Positions 16,108 through 22,518 of a stretch of 22,757 nucleotides of DNA are shown here, one piece after another. The stretch comes from a virus, in IMG/VR virus record IMGVR_UViG_3300025030_000429, positions 1-22,757 of that record. One strand, given 5' to 3'. Every line of letters begins with the position of its first letter. The first letter of the stretch is position 1. The position numbers were made by a program, and so were the translations under genes. The notes beneath the pieces were generated by a model. It did not search any database. It was not told the origin of the DNA and saw only the letters and a list, made by a program, of their open reading frames with translations.

Positions 16108-16716
16108 GTCGGTCCTTCCGTGCTCTCCGGGTTGAGACTGCCTCGCTGCTACCAATCGCGTGAAACAGCCGCCGGCCGCCGGGTCGTGAACGATGTCCAC
16201 GCTCCGCACGTGCCGCACGGCGTCCACAAACATCACCTGATGCCCCTGCGCGATTCCAGCGTGACTCTCCACGTCGACATCGACGGAGAGTCCGATGCGC
16301 GCGCCTTCGCCGCCATCGAGCCAGCCCGCCGCGGCGTACTCGCGCAGACGCTCGGCGATGACCGCGCACGACTCGAACACCACGAGGTCCGCTGTGAGCG
16401 CGAGCTTGCCGTCGTCGCCGCGCTCGGCCGTCACGTTTTCGTAGCGGCCGACCCAGTTGCCGATCACGCCCGGGAGCACCTCGAACGCCTCACCGGGCAA
16501 GTGAATGATCTTCTCGCCGTACTGGTAATAGCCCGCGGGCTTCGCCTCGAACATGCTCGCCGCGGCGTCGAGCGTCGATGCCGGCCAGAAGCGGCCGTTG
16601 AGCGACAGCCCCTCGCGGATGAGCGTCACGCGCCAGCGCGCGCCCGTCTTCGCGGCAAGGTCCTCCGCCGACGCGACGGCAAACCCCGCGAGGAACTCCG
16701 TCACGCGCTGGATCAC
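14164..16716 (-). CDS. prohead protease / scaffold / major capsid protein fusion (850 aa)
   Basis: One uninterrupted frame appears to encode three head-assembly functions. Start GTG 16716 overlaps the upstream stop as GTGA. Residues 1-190 resemble a prohead serine protease: EGLSLNGRFWP (36-46), probable catalytic H72 in IIHLPG, probable nucleophile S144 in ARIGLSVDVD, and the closing strand VRSVDIVHDPA (170-180). Residues 204-395 are helical and rich in Ala and Glu with a Pro-rich break near 298-310, like a delta/scaffold domain. From about 480 to 850 is the HK97-fold capsid, with VTEMALRND, DGAGLVLYHATHNNLS (685-700), LIVPVNLEATAFELV (735-749) and a closing FGIGCVDFRPLQGA. Such fused protease-capsid genes are known in other phages. 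An internal start at M204 may yield a 647-residue capsid without protease. The third triad residue is not assigned. Confidence 0.87.
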   Translation of the reverse strand: MIQRVTEFLAGFAVASAEDLAAKTGARWRVTLIREGLSLNGRFWPASTLDAAASMFEAKPAGYYQYGEKIIHLPGEAFEVLPGVIGNWVGRYENVTAERGDDGKLALTADLVVFESCAVIAERLREYAAAGWLDGGEGARIGLSVDVDVESHAGIAQGHQVMFVDAVRHVRSVDIVHDPAAGGCFTRLVAARQSQPGEHGRTDMNPKIKDLATKILAALLRGAESAGRAVENVATDAALLEVLKANLATRAKEAGHDMTALATLCQKALDACTAGKMDECVGYLETCIEVMSAMAPGDAPVAPPPAGDTEAAGATEQRASEAVARLEKLAADAEAREMAATAAARTAALIDAAMLPDAYRDALREEFAGRVVEAAVVEAAIKRVAKLAAAAPKDSPHLGWSASRHARAVEMGIDENEIKAIAVDKAFGLDPNKLPYDFGMQPRARGRVAEAVLHGQQEDAVRGLFVGGGTLAEARKRYAAVRAPQSWGELCMVVSGYSPAAADGREFVRAHESHHERMTPLYERMIRGVLPATSRRATEAITVNQSIYNTALSSSANRAVLTAFRAIPPTWTKFTKVESHKDFKAVAYLSYGVMPALSTLANDQTTYTDLIGNTVRTQESTNVTVARRGNVLGVTEMALRNDDLGLIQRVLAQLGDAGLRTIEQACADSLIGYTAAINDTVYAGDGAGLVLYHATHNNLSATALSAEGLNIFRRQMWAQTDPQALQAIGLFPEVLIVPVNLEATAFELVNTEQLPHTANNAKNIHYQQYEVVLSPYLRADTNNYYGAASPQKRPGIVVGVLDNQTEPEIFLNSTPTVGRVFTDDEQQWKIKFPFGIGCVDFRPLQGAIVA
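16113..16119 (-). promoter_or_regulatory. internal ribosome binding site in the protease-capsid gene
   Basis: The minus strand reads GGAAGGA here, five bases before an in-frame ATG at 16107. It lies at the boundary between the protease part and the scaffold/capsid part of the fused gene, where no start would be needed if only the full-length protein were made. Confidence 0.5.
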
Positions 16717-17117
16717 GACGCGCCTCCCGCGATGCGGCCAACCGCCGCCGTGGCTTCGTCGACCGCGTGCGTGAGCGTCGCCACCTGCGCGCGCAGGCTC
16801 GCGGCCTCGGCCGTCGCCGTGGCGTGTTGTGAGCGCAGCCCTTCCAGCGTCTCCGCGAGCGCGCGTGACTCCTTCGTCACGGCCGCAGGCTCGATCGCCA
16901 GCACGGCCACGCCGTGCTCGTCGAGCCACGCCTTCGCCTCGGCGGTCGTGAACTCGCCCGCGTCGAAACGGTACGACTGCGCGACCACGTACTCCGACCC
17001 GAGCGGTCGACCGAACACGAGGTCGACGCCGGCCGCGATCGGCTTGCGGCGGAAGGACTCCGGCTCGAACTCGCCGGGGTCCTTCACGCGGGCCGTGTGC
17101 TCGGTCGGGTAGGGCAT
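16713..17117 (-). CDS. small virion-region protein with coiled-coil C-terminus (134 aa)
   Basis: ATG 17117 is chosen because the frame above it is Arg-rich shadow overlapping the previous gene; the start lies four bases after that gene's stop. The product begins MPYPTEHTARVKDPGEFEPE and has VDLVFGRPLGSEYVVAQSYRF, then AEAKAWLDEHG. This PYPxEHxxR...FG...Q..RF...A..WL pattern is one I associate with a small domain found beside or inside phage prohead protease genes. A predicted coiled coil covers about residues 85-130. The stop overlaps the GTG of the protease-capsid gene as GTGA, so the two are probably coupled. Role is probably in capsid assembly or maturation; uncertain. Confidence 0.65.
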   Translation of the reverse strand: MPYPTEHTARVKDPGEFEPESFRRKPIAAGVDLVFGRPLGSEYVVAQSYRFDAGEFTTAEAKAWLDEHGVAVLAIEPAAVTKESRALAETLEGLRSQHATATAEAASLRAQVATLTHAVDEATAAVGRIAGGAS

Positions 17118-17121
17118 CGCG

Positions 17122-17460
17122 TTACTTCTTGCCCTCGTCCTTGCCGCCCTTCTTCTCGGCCGCGTCGAGCGCGGCCTGGTCGAACACGTGCCGCTGCCCA
17201 TGGAGCGTGACGACGGAGAGCTCCACGTCGCCGGTGATCGGGTTCTCGCCCCAGCGGAACCCGGCCACGTAGTCGGCCGTCACGCCCTTGCGCTCCGAGA
17301 AGTCAGCGCGGTGCGCGTCCTTCTCGCCGACGCGCCCGCGCGGCTCGCGGAAGGTGAGCTTCGACAGGAGCGCCGCGAACCGCGGGTCGGCCGCGACGGT
17401 CTTTGCGCGCGCCTTCGCGCTGAGTGCGGCGAGCTGCTCCTTCGTGTACGCGTCGGCCAT
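17122..17460 (-). CDS. hypothetical virion-region protein (112 aa)
   Basis: Start ATG 17460 has a clear GAGGAG seven bases upstream. The product is 112 residues, begins MADAYTKEQLAALSAKARAK with a charged helix, contains FREPRGRVGEKDAHRADF in the middle and a beta-like segment ending VTLHGQRHVFDQAAL, and finishes with a Lys-rich tail (KKGGKDEGKK) unusual in this Arg-rich genome. I do not recognise a family. Its place between the minor head protein and the protease-capsid gene suggests a small capsid accessory, for example a scaffold or decoration component, but this is inferred from position only. Confidence 0.65.
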   Translation of the reverse strand: MADAYTKEQLAALSAKARAKTVAADPRFAALLSKLTFREPRGRVGEKDAHRADFSERKGVTADYVAGFRWGENPITGDVELSVVTLHGQRHVFDQAALDAAEKKGGKDEGKK

Positions 17461-17474
17461 CGGGAGTCTCCTCG

Positions 17475-18356
17475 TTACACGGCGATCGATGCCGCCGTGG
17501 TGCAGTGGCAGTTGACGACTTCATCGACCGGGAGCGCCGGGTCGTGAGGTCCATCCGCCATGGTTCCGTTCACGTCGAATTTCTCGTGCGCCGGGATCGT
17601 CGTCCCGTTGAGCGCGCGGTGTGCGGGCCGCGGGTTCATGCTCGACGACCACAGCCACGTCTTTGTCATCAGCCCCGGGACGCGCTTGCTGAGGCCCGTC
17701 ACCGCCGAGTTGTGCGACCGATTGAACGCGCCGAGGAGCTCCGTCCGGACGATCGCCTCGGCCCTGTAAAGCGGGCTCTTGAACGCGCCACCAGTGGGAA
17801 GCCCCTGCTTGTCGTCGTCGCCGACGATCGCGGTCATCGCGTCGAACGGCGTCCCGCCTCCGCGGATCACGTTGCCGACGGCGGTCCTCACGCGCCGCCT
17901 CACCTCGTCCGTCACGTCCCGCACCATGTCCCCGGCCGTCTCGGACGCGAGCGCCATGGCGCGCAGATCCAGCACTGGGACGAGCGCGTCGTAGCCCGCC
18001 TTCGCGCCGCGCACCGTGGCGAGCGGCCTCGTGAGCGACGCGCGGCCGAGGTGCGCGGCGTCGCGCGCGCCGTCGGTCACGGTCGCCGTCAGCCTGCGAT
18101 CGAGGTCGTCGATCGCGCGGTCCAACTCGGCGAGCACGGCGCGTCGTTGCGCGAGGCCAAAGTCGGTCTGCCCCTTCTGCGAGAGAAGCCGCCGCATCTC
18201 GGCGCGGGCCGCGAGCACTTCGCGTTGCACGGCATCGATCCGCGAGCGGTCGAGGTCCTCCATCTCGCGGAGCACGCGCGCTATCGCGTCCCGCCACTCG
18301 GGCGCGCCGCGGGTCGGCCGCCGGGCCTCGCCCGCGCGCACGACCCCCAACATCAC
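17475..18356 (-). CDS. minor head / head morphogenesis protein (Mu gpF-like)
   Basis: Proteins of this family are capsid-interior minor head components usually encoded right after the portal, as here. The start is GTG 18356 in a GTGA overlap with the portal stop; ATG 18353, one codon later, is equally possible. The 293-residue product has an N-terminal coiled-coil region (about 20-100), a helical core, then RAEAIVRTELLGAFNRSH (198-215), which fits the family helix with a conserved Arg-Thr-Glu. The C-terminal module has AHRALNGTTIP (245-255) and VVNCHCTT (280-287), the His, Gly and Cys-x-Cys pattern typical of phage Mu gpF-like domains. This C-terminal pattern makes the family call secure, while its precise task in assembly is less certain. 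Confidence 0.85.
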   Translation of the reverse strand: MMLGVVRAGEARRPTRGAPEWRDAIARVLREMEDLDRSRIDAVQREVLAARAEMRRLLSQKGQTDFGLAQRRAVLAELDRAIDDLDRRLTATVTDGARDAAHLGRASLTRPLATVRGAKAGYDALVPVLDLRAMALASETAGDMVRDVTDEVRRRVRTAVGNVIRGGGTPFDAMTAIVGDDDKQGLPTGGAFKSPLYRAEAIVRTELLGAFNRSHNSAVTGLSKRVPGLMTKTWLWSSSMNPRPAHRALNGTTIPAHEKFDVNGTMADGPHDPALPVDEVVNCHCTTAASIAV

Positions 18357-19927
18357 GCCGCCGACTTCGCGCGCGCGCGGCGGTAGGCGCGCTCCGCTCC
18401 GCGTGCGCCCTCGTCGCGCGCCACGTCCTGCGGCGTCGCAGCGGGGGCGGTGGCAGCCTCGTCGGCCGCGTTGACCTCCACGCCCGTGACGGTCGAGATC
18501 ACCGACGCGAAGACGCGCATCGCCGTCTCGTGCGACACCCAGCCCTCCATGCGGGCCGCCGACAAGGCGGACGCAAGGGCCGCGACCATCGCGCCGGACG
18601 CGACCGACCGTTCGCCCTGGTCCACGATCGGAGACGCGGCGACCGAGTACGACCCGCGCGCGAGAGCCTCGCGCGGGAGTTCGTTCCGCGACACCGCGTA
18701 GGCGAGCTGATCATCGATCGCGCACTCAATCAGCCGACCGAACAGCGCCTGCCGCTCTATCAGGCCGCGGATCGCGGGCGACCCCATCGCCGATGCCGTG
18801 GCGAGATTCACGTCCTCCGGGTTCGACAACCAGTGCGGGGGCATGCGCGCGGCGCGTGCCGCGTGGTCGAGGAAGAGCCCGGCGATCTGCGCCGTGTCCG
18901 CGCCCTTGTAGTCGGGCGCGAGCGGGCTCCACCGCTGCTTCGCGTCGTGTACGTTGAGCGTGCCCGGCGCCGGCGGGTCCTTCATCCGCTCCTCGAACTT
19001 CTTCAGGGCCGGGTCCGTGAGCCCCTCGATCGACACGTCCCAGACAACGTTCTGCTGGTACTCGGTGCGGATCAACGTCCCATCGAGGAACGTCGTGAGC
19101 CAGTCGGCCGCGTCGAACCCTGACACGAGGTCCGGGAGTCCCCAGTCGCCCGGCTCCACCTGGTTGACATTCACAAGGAAGCACTCGCCGCCGCCGAACG
19201 TCGCGCGCTCGGCCCGCGCCTCGGCGCTCAGCGCAAGCGACTCGTCACCGCTCATCACCACGCGGAGGGTCGTGCGCTCCGGGGCCAGCGCGTTGCTCCC
19301 GAGCGTCACGCCCGTGATGACGCTCGCGTTCTTCGGGTCGCGTGCGAGGCCCGCCACCGAGTGCGGCGACACGTACCGAAGCCGCGTCACGCCGTCCGCG
19401 TCGCGCCGGCGATCGAGCACGAGCATCCCGAACATCGCGAGCGCGCGGACGAACGTCGTCTGCCGAGCCGGCCAGTCTCCGAACGCGCGGTCGTACCAGT
19501 GGCGGTCGATGACCGCCTGCACCTTCGGGTCCTTCGCCGTGACGGTGAAGCCCGAGCCGACGACGAACGACGTGTGGATGTCGATCGCGCTCTTGACCAC
19601 CGAGTTGCTGAGGTAGAGCTGCGTGGACAGCTCCAACGCGCGCCGCCGGGCCTCGTAGCTCAAGTCGTATCGAGCTGCCTGCCCGCCGCTGATCCGCCGG
19701 AAACCCGCGTCCTCCACGGCCGCGCGCGAGCGGTAGTTATCGGCGATCGACTCCGTGGCGCGCCCGTCCTCACCCCATGCGGCGCGCACCTGCGCGCGCG
19801 CCTCACGCACCGCGCCGGCGAGCGCCACCGTCGCGCGCACGGACCCCGCCCACGTCTCGCGAGCGAGGCGCGGCGCGCGGGCGCGCGCGTCCTGCCATCG
19901 CGAGCGGAGACGGTCACGCACGGCCAC
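18353..19927 (-). CDS. portal protein
   Basis: The portal is the dodecameric ring at the capsid vertex through which DNA passes. I chose GTG 19927 because AGGAGG sits five bases upstream; GTG 19933 would place the ribosome site against the start codon. The product is about 524 residues. An N-terminal Arg-rich helix is followed by the clip/stem region with VKSAIDIHTSFVVGSGF, typical of portals, then a wing-like beta region and a helical C-terminal crown segment ending in a basic tail. Residues around 330-390 (AQIAGLFLDHAARAARMP and ATASAMGSP) resemble conserved portal helices where bound subunits pack. Placement between large terminase and the Mu F-like gene fits. It shares a GTGA junction with the next gene. 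Confidence 0.88.
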   Translation of the reverse strand: MAVRDRLRSRWQDARARAPRLARETWAGSVRATVALAGAVREARAQVRAAWGEDGRATESIADNYRSRAAVEDAGFRRISGGQAARYDLSYEARRRALELSTQLYLSNSVVKSAIDIHTSFVVGSGFTVTAKDPKVQAVIDRHWYDRAFGDWPARQTTFVRALAMFGMLVLDRRRDADGVTRLRYVSPHSVAGLARDPKNASVITGVTLGSNALAPERTTLRVVMSGDESLALSAEARAERATFGGGECFLVNVNQVEPGDWGLPDLVSGFDAADWLTTFLDGTLIRTEYQQNVVWDVSIEGLTDPALKKFEERMKDPPAPGTLNVHDAKQRWSPLAPDYKGADTAQIAGLFLDHAARAARMPPHWLSNPEDVNLATASAMGSPAIRGLIERQALFGRLIECAIDDQLAYAVSRNELPREALARGSYSVAASPIVDQGERSVASGAMVAALASALSAARMEGWVSHETAMRVFASVISTVTGVEVNAADEAATAPAATPQDVARDEGARGAERAYRRARAKSAA

Positions 19928-19942
19928 GGTCACCTCCTCGCG

Positions 19943-21388
19943 TCACCGCCCGCCGCCCCACATCCGCGACCGCATCCGCGACCGCGTGCGCGTTCGACGC
20001 GACTCGTCGAGCGCCACGACGTTCCCGCGCGGCGTGATCTTGTTCACCGGCTCGCCGCGCGCCAGGCCGTTGCACGCGTAGCGCATCGCGTCTACCGCGT
20101 CGTCCTGCACCTTGAGCGGCTCCTCGCGAGCGGCGAGCGTCATCGGCCGCCAGCGGTAGCCCTCGATCTCGCGAATGACGTTGACGCACCGCTCGTGGAC
20201 GAACAATCGCGGCGCGACCGCGGGGAGGTCCCCGCTCGATGACGCGTGGTGCATCCACGTCGCGATCCGCTGGATGCCCTCGTGCACCGCGTCGTCCGCG
20301 CCGCGCGCGGGGAGCCCGTGTCTCACGTACGCGTCGATGTTTTCCGGCCGGTCCGGCCCGCAGTCCACGGACGCGACGCCCCACCGCTCGCACTTCGCAC
20401 GCGCTCGAGACACCCACGAGTCTCCGCCCTCGACGGGCTCGACGAGCAGCCCGGACGCGTACTCCTCATCCACGACCCACACGTTCCCGTCTGCATCGGT
20501 CCCTGCGACGACCAGCGCGCCCGGGTGCGACCACCCCCAATCTTGACCCGCGACCACGTGAAGCAGAGCCGGGACGCGCGTGTCATCGACGACGTGGACC
20601 GAGCGCGAGAACTCCTCGTAGACCTGCCCCTGCCACGCCTCCCACGACGCCTCGTAGTCGCGCCGGAAGATCCGCGGCGGGAGCTGCCGGCGGGCCTTCG
20701 CCACGTCCGCCTGTGTCTCGGGCGAACACGTGTTCTCCGCCGTCGTCCAGTGGTGGTAGCCGTACTCGGGATCGTGGTGCGCGTCGTTCTCCAGAGCTCG
20801 CCGCGCGAACGCCTCGAAGAACCAGTTGCGGCCGAGCGGCGTCGAGTCGACGATGCACCACCCGCCCGGCCGTCCCGGTCGGGCGGAGAGCCGCGAGCGG
20901 ATGCCGTCCGTCCACGCCTCGGACTTGAGACGCGCGGCCTCCGTGATCCACGCGCCGTCTAGCCCTTCTGCTACCAGGCTATCCGGCCGGTCGCCGGACT
21001 TGTACTCGATGAGCACTCCGCCTGCGAGCCACACCCGGTGGCCTGCGCGGTGTAGCACGAGCTGCTTCCAGTACGGCGCGAGCATCGACGAAATCTCACG
21101 CCGCTGAATCAACGTCTGCGAGTAGACCGGGCCGATCGCCCAGTAGCGCAGCAGCGGGTCCTGGTCCTCCCACGCGGCCCCCGGCGTGTAGCGCCACCGC
21201 TCGCCGCGCGCGTGGACGCGCTCGATGTCCCGAACGATGCGCCGCATGAACGCGCGCGCGCCCGCCCACGTCCCTCCGCTCCGCGTGCCCTTCACGATCA
21301 CGATGAACCTGTGATCGTCGACTATCGCACGGCCTTGCTTCCGGTGCGGCCGACTGCCGGCGAGAATGTTGATGCGATCCGCCGCCAT
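19943..21388 (-). CDS. terL: terminase large subunit (packaging ATPase and nuclease)
   Basis: This is the motor that cuts concatemeric DNA and pumps it through the portal. Start ATG 21388 has GAGGAAGG immediately upstream; the product is 481 residues. The N-terminal ATPase carries KGTRSGGT at residues 33-40, matching the deviant Walker A form in which the lysine sits at the start of the loop, as in lambda gpA. The Walker B-like stretch is AWITEAA (146-152), with Thr where Asp or Glu is usual and E150 as the probable catalytic residue. A DSTPLGRNWF coupling-motif segment lies at about 181-190. The RNase H-like nuclease domain has D283 (GQDWGW), D342 (VDCGPD) and D433 (AVDAMRYA). The C-terminus is a basic, Arg/Met-rich tail. 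The portal follows at once. Confident family call. Confidence 0.93.
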   Translation of the reverse strand: MAADRINILAGSRPHRKQGRAIVDDHRFIVIVKGTRSGGTWAGARAFMRRIVRDIERVHARGERWRYTPGAAWEDQDPLLRYWAIGPVYSQTLIQRREISSMLAPYWKQLVLHRAGHRVWLAGGVLIEYKSGDRPDSLVAEGLDGAWITEAARLKSEAWTDGIRSRLSARPGRPGGWCIVDSTPLGRNWFFEAFARRALENDAHHDPEYGYHHWTTAENTCSPETQADVAKARRQLPPRIFRRDYEASWEAWQGQVYEEFSRSVHVVDDTRVPALLHVVAGQDWGWSHPGALVVAGTDADGNVWVVDEEYASGLLVEPVEGGDSWVSRARAKCERWGVASVDCGPDRPENIDAYVRHGLPARGADDAVHEGIQRIATWMHHASSSGDLPAVAPRLFVHERCVNVIREIEGYRWRPMTLAAREEPLKVQDDAVDAMRYACNGLARGEPVNKITPRGNVVALDESRRTRTRSRMRSRMWGGGR

Positions 21389-21534
21389 CCTTCCTCGGCC
21401 CTCTCGATCGTGCTCGCCGACGCCGCACACGCCTCAGAGCAGTATAGCGCGGCCCCCGTCGCTGGCACGTAGACCTCGACGAACGCGCGCTCATCCTCCG
21501 TGGCGCGCCCACATCCGCCGGCGCACACCGTCAC
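21322..21534 (-). CDS. zinc-finger-like mini-protein between the terminase genes (70 aa)
   Basis: The frame starts at GTG 21534-21532 in a GTGA overlap with the small-terminase stop and ends at 21322. It has two paired cysteine motifs, CAGGC (C4, C8) and YCSEAC (C32, C36), a four-cysteine arrangement like small treble-clef or YHS/MYND-type zinc-binding domains. The rest is a short helix followed by a basic tail. Its 3' end overlaps the start of the large-terminase gene by 67 bases, which implies tight translational coupling or a somewhat later terminase start. The role is unknown; a DNA- or protein-binding partner of the terminase is plausible from position only. The extended frame to 21957 is shadow sequence. 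Confidence 0.55.
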   Translation of the reverse strand: MTVCAGGCGRATEDERAFVEVYVPATGAALYCSEACAASASTIERAEEGWRRIASTFSPAVGRTGSKAVR

Positions 21535-22061
21535 TCGGGCCTCTCCGGCTTCGTCGGGTCCACGTCGTCCTCCCAGCCGCCGTCGAGTTGCGCCGAGAGA
21601 CGCACCTCGATCGGCGCGCCCGTCGTCTCCGCGTTGCGCAGCGCCACGAGGTGTGCGAGTGCCTTCGTCTCCGCGTGCGCCCACTGCGCGGCCACGCTGT
21701 GGTAGGTCTCCTCGAGCTTGAACTTGCCCTCTGCGTGCGCGCGGTCGATCCGCACGCGTTGGTGCCGCGCCGCGTGAAGCGCGTGCAACGCCTTGTCGGC
21801 CTCGGTCGGCTGCGTCGCCGCTTCCGCCCTCACCGCGGCGGCGGCGGCTTCGTCGGCCGCGTCGAAGAAAACGTGCGCGGCGGCGAAGCGCGAGCACGCG
21901 CCGTGCGTGAGCCCCTGCGGCTTCCACCCCGGGGGTGCGCCGCCGTGATTCTCGCACCCGTCAAGAAAGTGCCCCTTCGCGTCGAGCGCGCGGTTCGCCT
22001 GACACCGCCGGCCGTTGGCGAGCGGCGTCAGGCACTTCACGCGGCGTCGGTGTCCGGCCAT
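21531..22061 (-). CDS. probable terminase small subunit
   Basis: The likely role is recognition of phage DNA at the packaging start and its delivery to the large terminase. The start chosen is ATG 22061, with GAGGGG about five bases upstream; an upstream start at 22097 would add 12 residues and has no comparable ribosome site. The 176-residue product has a basic N-terminus with C10, C20, C36 and H39, then GCENHGGAPPGW and LTHGACSRFAA. This HGG...HG block is familiar from small terminase and related packaging proteins. A long helical, Ala/Glu-rich middle (about residues 60-150) follows, then an acidic tail. Position directly upstream of the large terminase, separated only by a mini-gene, supports the call. 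The family is divergent, so this is partly positional. Confidence 0.6.
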   Translation of the reverse strand: MAGHRRRVKCLTPLANGRRCQANRALDAKGHFLDGCENHGGAPPGWKPQGLTHGACSRFAAAHVFFDAADEAAAAAVRAEAATQPTEADKALHALHAARHQRVRIDRAHAEGKFKLEETYHSVAAQWAHAETKALAHLVALRNAETTGAPIEVRLSAQLDGGWEDDVDPTKPERPE

Positions 22062-22135
22062 CGGAACCCCTCGGTTGTCGATCGCGCGCGGGGGCACACC
22101 GACACAGCGGGCGACGCGTCACACGGGTGCGCGTG

Positions 22136-22357
22136 CTACGCGTGCGCCCACTGGCTCCACTCGCCCTGGTAGTCCTCGTCGTCGAGTATGTCATCTGCGG
22201 CCCACGCGAACACGGCCGCGGGCGGGAACCGCACGCCCGCGGGCCACGCCACCGTCCGCCCGTACTCCACGTGATGCCCGCGCGGCAGGAGGAGGTAGAC
22301 CGCGGAGCCGTCCGGGTGCTCCCACACGGGGCCCTGCGCGCGTCGAGCGGCTACCAC
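22136..22357 (-). CDS. hypothetical protein (73 aa)
   Basis: The chosen start is GTG 22357-22355, which overlaps the last codons of the previous gene (GTGGTAG); the stop is TAG 22138-22136. The product is rich in Trp, Tyr and Asp, for example VWEHPDGSAVYLLLPRGHH, and ends DDEDYQGEWSQWAHA, an acidic aromatic tail. It looks like a compact beta-rich domain, but I do not recognise a family. Sequence upstream of the chosen start in this frame is Arg/Gly-rich and overlaps the neighbour, so I left it out. A gap of 74 bases follows before the small terminase. Confidence 0.5.
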   Translation of the reverse strand: MVAARRAQGPVWEHPDGSAVYLLLPRGHHVEYGRTVAWPAGVRFPPAAVFAWAADDILDDEDYQGEWSQWAHA

Positions 22358-22518
22358 GCGCCCCCGCGCAGTACCAGGAGCGTCCTGGTGAGGCGCGAGC
22401 CATCGCACCCGACGCGCCTCCACTCGCCTGGGTCGCCGCGCTCCATCGCCGCCGGCACCACCGCGCCCTCGTCGACGAGCCAGCCCGCGGAGCAGCCGCT
22501 GCACCGATAGAGGATCAC
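22351..22518 (-). CDS. small Cys-containing hypothetical protein (55 aa)
   Basis: This short frame starts at GTG 22518-22516, inside a GTGA overlap with the preceding stop, and ends at TAG 22353-22351. The product begins VILYRCSGCSAGW, giving a C-X2-C pair at residues 6 and 9, with a third cysteine near residue 38. That resembles half of a zinc ribbon, though only three cysteines are present, so metal binding is a guess. The longer frame reaching 22668 is rejected because its extra N-terminus is Arg-rich shadow sequence and overlaps the upstream gene heavily. The next gene begins inside the last codons of this one. Function unknown; small genes ahead of the terminase pair are common in phages. 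Confidence 0.5.
   Translation of the reverse strand: MILYRCSGCSAGWLVDEGAVVPAAMERGDPGEWRRVGCDGSRLTRTLLVLRGGAW

Noticed and set aside
14006-16369. N-terminal extension of the fibre frame up to 16369
   Set aside because: That part is an alternative frame of the protease-capsid gene with Arg-rich sequence. The true start is the ATG at 14005 with GGAGG six bases upstream and a signal peptide following.
14035-17112. A 1025-residue plus-strand open frame
   Set aside because: It is antisense to the protease-capsid and neighbouring genes. Its composition is Arg/Val/Glu/Asp/His-rich as expected from a GC-rich reverse frame, and it contains no domain-like sequence.
22062-22135. Possible cos or pac site in the gap before the small terminase
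   Set aside because: Position would fit, but the 74 bases show only generic GC-rich repeats; no terminase binding array or cohesive-end symmetry can be claimed by eye.
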